From the NCBI GenBank assembly GCA_955652075.1, contig CATPAS010000058.1, forward strand, positions 1 to 6,458: a stretch of 6,458 bases of DNA, read 5' to 3'. Shown here one piece after another: positions 5,094 to 6,458 of the stretch. The notes beneath the pieces are model-generated. The model was not told where the DNA came from. It did not search any database and saw only the letters and a program-made list of their open reading frames with translations. The stretch's first letter is position 1, and every line of letters starts with the position of its first letter. The translations under genes and the position numbers were made by a program. Source of the stretch: an uncultured Gaiellaceae bacterium. Its GTDB lineage: Bacteria > Actinomycetota > Thermoleophilia > Gaiellales > Gaiellaceae.

Positions 5094-5672
5094 ATGGTCC
5101 TTTCAGACCGCACGATCGCCCGATTCCTGGAGGAAGGCCGGATCGAGATCGATCCCTACGACGAGTCGCTGCTCCAGCCTTCGAGCGTGGACGTCCGGGT
5201 CGACCGGTTCTTCAGAGTTTTCCACAACAACCGCTATCCCTATATCGACGTTCGCAAAGAGCAGGAGGACCTCACCGAGCTCGTGGAGGTGGACGACGGA
5301 ACGCCCTTCGTGCTCCACCCAGGAGAGTTCGTCCTCGGCTCGACTCTCGAGCGCATTCGACTGCCCGACGACCTCGTGGCGCGGCTGGAGGGGAAAAGCT
5401 CGCTCGGCCGGCTGGGCCTGCTGATCCACTCCACGGCCGGCTTCATCGATCCGGGCTGGGACGGTCACGTGACCCTGGAGCTCTCGAACGTCGCGAACCT
5501 GCCGGTGACGATCTATCCGGAGATGAAGATCGGCCAGATCTCGTTCGTCCAGCTCACCGAGCCCGCAGCGACGCCCTACGGGACCGGCGACATCGGCTCG
5601 AAGTACCAGGGCCAGCGCGGTCCGACGCCCTCGAAGTACTGGCAGAACTTCCAAAAGGAACCGACGGGTTGA
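5094..5672 (+). CDS. dcd: dCTP deaminase, probably the bifunctional dUMP-forming type (Dcd-Dut)
   Basis: A 192-residue cytoplasmic enzyme, usually a trimer, that converts dCTP to dUTP. Its actinobacterial form also hydrolyses dUTP to dUMP, feeding thymidylate synthase and limiting uracil in DNA. The sequence tracks the Mycobacterium tuberculosis enzyme over its whole length, with the same start (LSDR), PSSVDVR (29-35), [10 protein letters not shown] (75-84), [11 protein letters not shown] (99-109), [10 protein letters not shown] (112-121), TLELSN (127-132), KIGQ (145-148) and [13 protein letters not shown] (168-180) near the C-terminus. Catalytic candidates S102, R106 and E129 fall at the same numbers as in the mycobacterial protein, and A115, whose change to Val inactivates that enzyme, is kept. 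Bifunctionality is inferred from this likeness. The ATG fits the family N-terminus exactly. The stop overlaps the TTG start of the downstream gene, so the two are probably one operon. The gene reads divergently from the DUF4015 gene. Confidence 0.95.
   Translation: MVLSDRTIARFLEEGRIEIDPYDESLLQPSSVDVRVDRFFRVFHNNRYPYIDVRKEQEDLTELVEVDDGTPFVLHPGEFVLGSTLERIRLPDDLVARLEGKSSLGRLGLLIHSTAGFIDPGWDGHVTLELSNVANLPVTIYPEMKIGQISFVQLTEPAATPYGTGDIGSKYQGQRGPTPSKYWQNFQKEPTG
5216..5226 (+). repeat. 11-base inverted repeat, right copy, inside dcd
   Basis: AGTTTTCCACA matches exactly the minus-strand copy at 5049-5059, with 156 bases between the two. It encodes part of the Arg-Val-Phe-His-Asn stretch of Dcd (residues about 41-45), a region resembling FRVFNN in the mycobacterial protein, so protein constraint could explain this copy. 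Its TTTTCCACA core is DnaA-box-like. Confidence 0.35.
5655..5660 (+). promoter_or_regulatory. Shine-Dalgarno AAGGAA deciding the TTG start of the SDR gene
   Basis: AAGGAA, inside a purine run near the end of dcd, lies 8 bases before the TTG at 5669, an ideal spacing. It is the only strong ribosome binding site in the window. Together with the TTGA stop-start overlap it fixes the unusual start of the next gene. Confidence 0.65.
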
Positions 5673-6458
5673 TCCTGGTCACCGGGGGCACGGGCTTCGT
5701 GGGAGGCCACGTCGTCCACGAGCTGCGCGGCCGCGATCTGCCCGTTCGCTGCCTCGTCCGTGATCTCCGCAGGGGAGCCAAGCTCGCAGCCTGGGGGTGC
5801 GAGCTTGCCGAAGGCGATGTCACCGATCCGGAGAGCCTGAGCAGGGCGGTCGCCGATGTCGACACGGTCATTCATCTCGTGGCGATCCGGCAGGGCCCAC
5901 GCGAACGGTTCCACCGGATCATGATCGACGGAACGCGCGATCTGCTCGGTGCGGCAAGAGACGCCGGCGTTCGGCGCTTCGTCTACATGAGCGCCCTCGG
6001 GACGAGCGAGGAGACGAGAGAGCTCGTGCCCTACTACGGGGCGAAGTGGGAAAACGAGCAGCGGGTTCAGGCCTCGGGCATCCCGTACGTGACCTTTCGG
6101 CCGAGTTTCGTCTTCGGTCCCGACGGCGGCATCCTGCCGACGTTCGTCAAGCTCGCGAAGCTGACGCCGGTGACTCCGATCATCGGCAGCGGCCGCCAGC
6201 GCATCCAGCCGATCTGGGCCGACGACCTGGCGAAGTACTTCGCGGAGGCCGTCGGGCGAGACGACGTCGTAGGATCAGTCTTCGAGCTGGGGGGCCCGGA
6301 CGTCGTCAGCTGGAATGAGTTCTGGGAGCGGCTGAAGCGCATTCGCGGCATCCGGCGGCCGAGCCTCCACGTCCCGGTTGGCCTGATGAAGGTCAATGCC
6401 CTGCTGACGGAGCGGTTGCCGGGCGACATCCCGCTGACGCGTGACCTCCTAAAGATGC
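5669..6458 (+). CDS. Atypical SDR, NDUFA9-like NAD(P)-binding protein, 3'-truncated by the window
   Basis: The frame stays open from the TTG at 5669 to the window end, giving at least 263 residues. The start places the Rossmann motif at the very N-terminus: [11 protein letters not shown] (2-12, the TGxxGxxG dinucleotide loop of atypical and extended SDRs). CLVRD (28-32) likely reads the adenosine ribose, EGDVTD (48-53) and VIHLVA (67-72) follow, then FVYMSALG (104-111), a YxxxK pair Y122/K126 in [10 protein letters not shown], and [12 protein letters not shown] (143-154). [12 protein letters not shown] (180-191) and FELGGPD (205-211) match the NDUFA9/YbjT-like subgroup. Such proteins are often annotated as complex I NDUFA9-family or NAD(P)H-binding proteins; the substrate is unknown, and some members serve only as cofactor-binding subunits. 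The start overlaps the dcd stop (TTGA) and has a good ribosome binding site, which suggests coupled translation. No nuo gene is nearby to support a complex I role. Confidence 0.85.
   Translation, partial: MILVTGGTGFVGGHVVHELRGRDLPVRCLVRDLRRGAKLAAWGCELAEGDVTDPESLSRAVADVDTVIHLVAIRQGPRERFHRIMIDGTRDLLGAARDAGVRRFVYMSALGTSEETRELVPYYGAKWENEQRVQASGIPYVTFRPSFVFGPDGGILPTFVKLAKLTPVTPIIGSGRQRIQPIWADDLAKYFAEAVGRDDVVGSVFELGGPDVVSWNEFWERLKRIRGIRRPSLHVPVGLMKVNALLTERLPGDIPLTRDLLKM

Noticed and set aside
3698..5113. A 471-codon minus-strand frame running through the DUF4015 gene and into gabT
   Set aside because: Its translation is Arg/Ala/Pro-rich low complexity with no motif; it is an out-of-phase shadow of two well-supported genes.
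3859..5226. Replication origin, suggested by three DnaA-box-like 9-mers
   Set aside because: The boxes are spread over 1.4 kb, two are in coding sequence, there is no AT-rich unwinding region, and dnaA, dnaN or other origin genes are absent.
5576..5914. Minus-strand 112-codon frame opposite the dcd/SDR junction
   Set aside because: It lies opposite the Rossmann start of the SDR gene and the conserved C-terminus of Dcd, and shows no domain of its own.
1..6458. tRNA, rRNA, riboswitch, CRISPR array, insertion sequence or phage element
   Set aside because: All gaps are 61 bases or shorter, and I saw no cloverleaf, repeated spacers, terminal inverted repeats, transposase or integrase motifs.

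Overview
This is a GC-rich, gene-dense bacterial chromosomal segment. It carries seven protein genes, two of them cut by the window edges, and no intergenic gap longer than 61 bases. I see no tRNA, rRNA, CRISPR array, insertion sequence or phage gene. The content suggests an actinobacterium: the dCTP deaminase is close to the mycobacterial bifunctional type, and the Ser/Thr kinase has the PknB plan with an ectodomain known from actinobacterial kinases and MviN. GTG and TTG starts are common, and several genes have a -10-like box so close to the start codon that leaderless mRNAs are likely. A deep actinobacterial class such as Thermoleophilia is my guess from the gene mix; this is inference, not proof.

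Layout. Bases 1-668 (+) hold the C-terminal two thirds of a D-alanine--D-alanine ligase. It meets, tail to tail with overlapping stop codons, a minus-strand block that reads from right to left: a membrane-anchored DUF4015 glycosidase-like protein (5046-3844), a class III 4-aminobutyrate-type aminotransferase (3782-2460), a small three-helix membrane protein (2415-2146) and a transmembrane Ser/Thr kinase (2104-665). A 47-base divergent region (5047-5093) separates this block from a plus-strand pair: dcd (5094-5672) and an NDUFA9-like NAD(P)-binding protein (5669 to the window end), which overlap as TTGA and are probably translationally coupled.

How the genes may work together. Three products point to the cell envelope: Ddl makes the D-Ala-D-Ala terminus of peptidoglycan precursors, the kinase exposes a carbohydrate-binding-like domain outside the cell, and the DUF4015 protein is a surface-anchored TIM-barrel hydrolase candidate. 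The aminotransferase (amino acid/GABA catabolism) and Dcd (dUMP supply for dTTP) are metabolic and may simply be neighbours.

The most interesting signals are regulatory. Four genes carry TANNNT boxes 6-8 bases before their start codon, while the operon-internal SDR gene has a clear Shine-Dalgarno instead. The dcd divergent region contains an 11-base sequence with a DnaA-box-like core, repeated inverted inside dcd, and a third DnaA-box-like 9-mer lies at the end of the DUF4015 gene. No new multi-gene system is evident.
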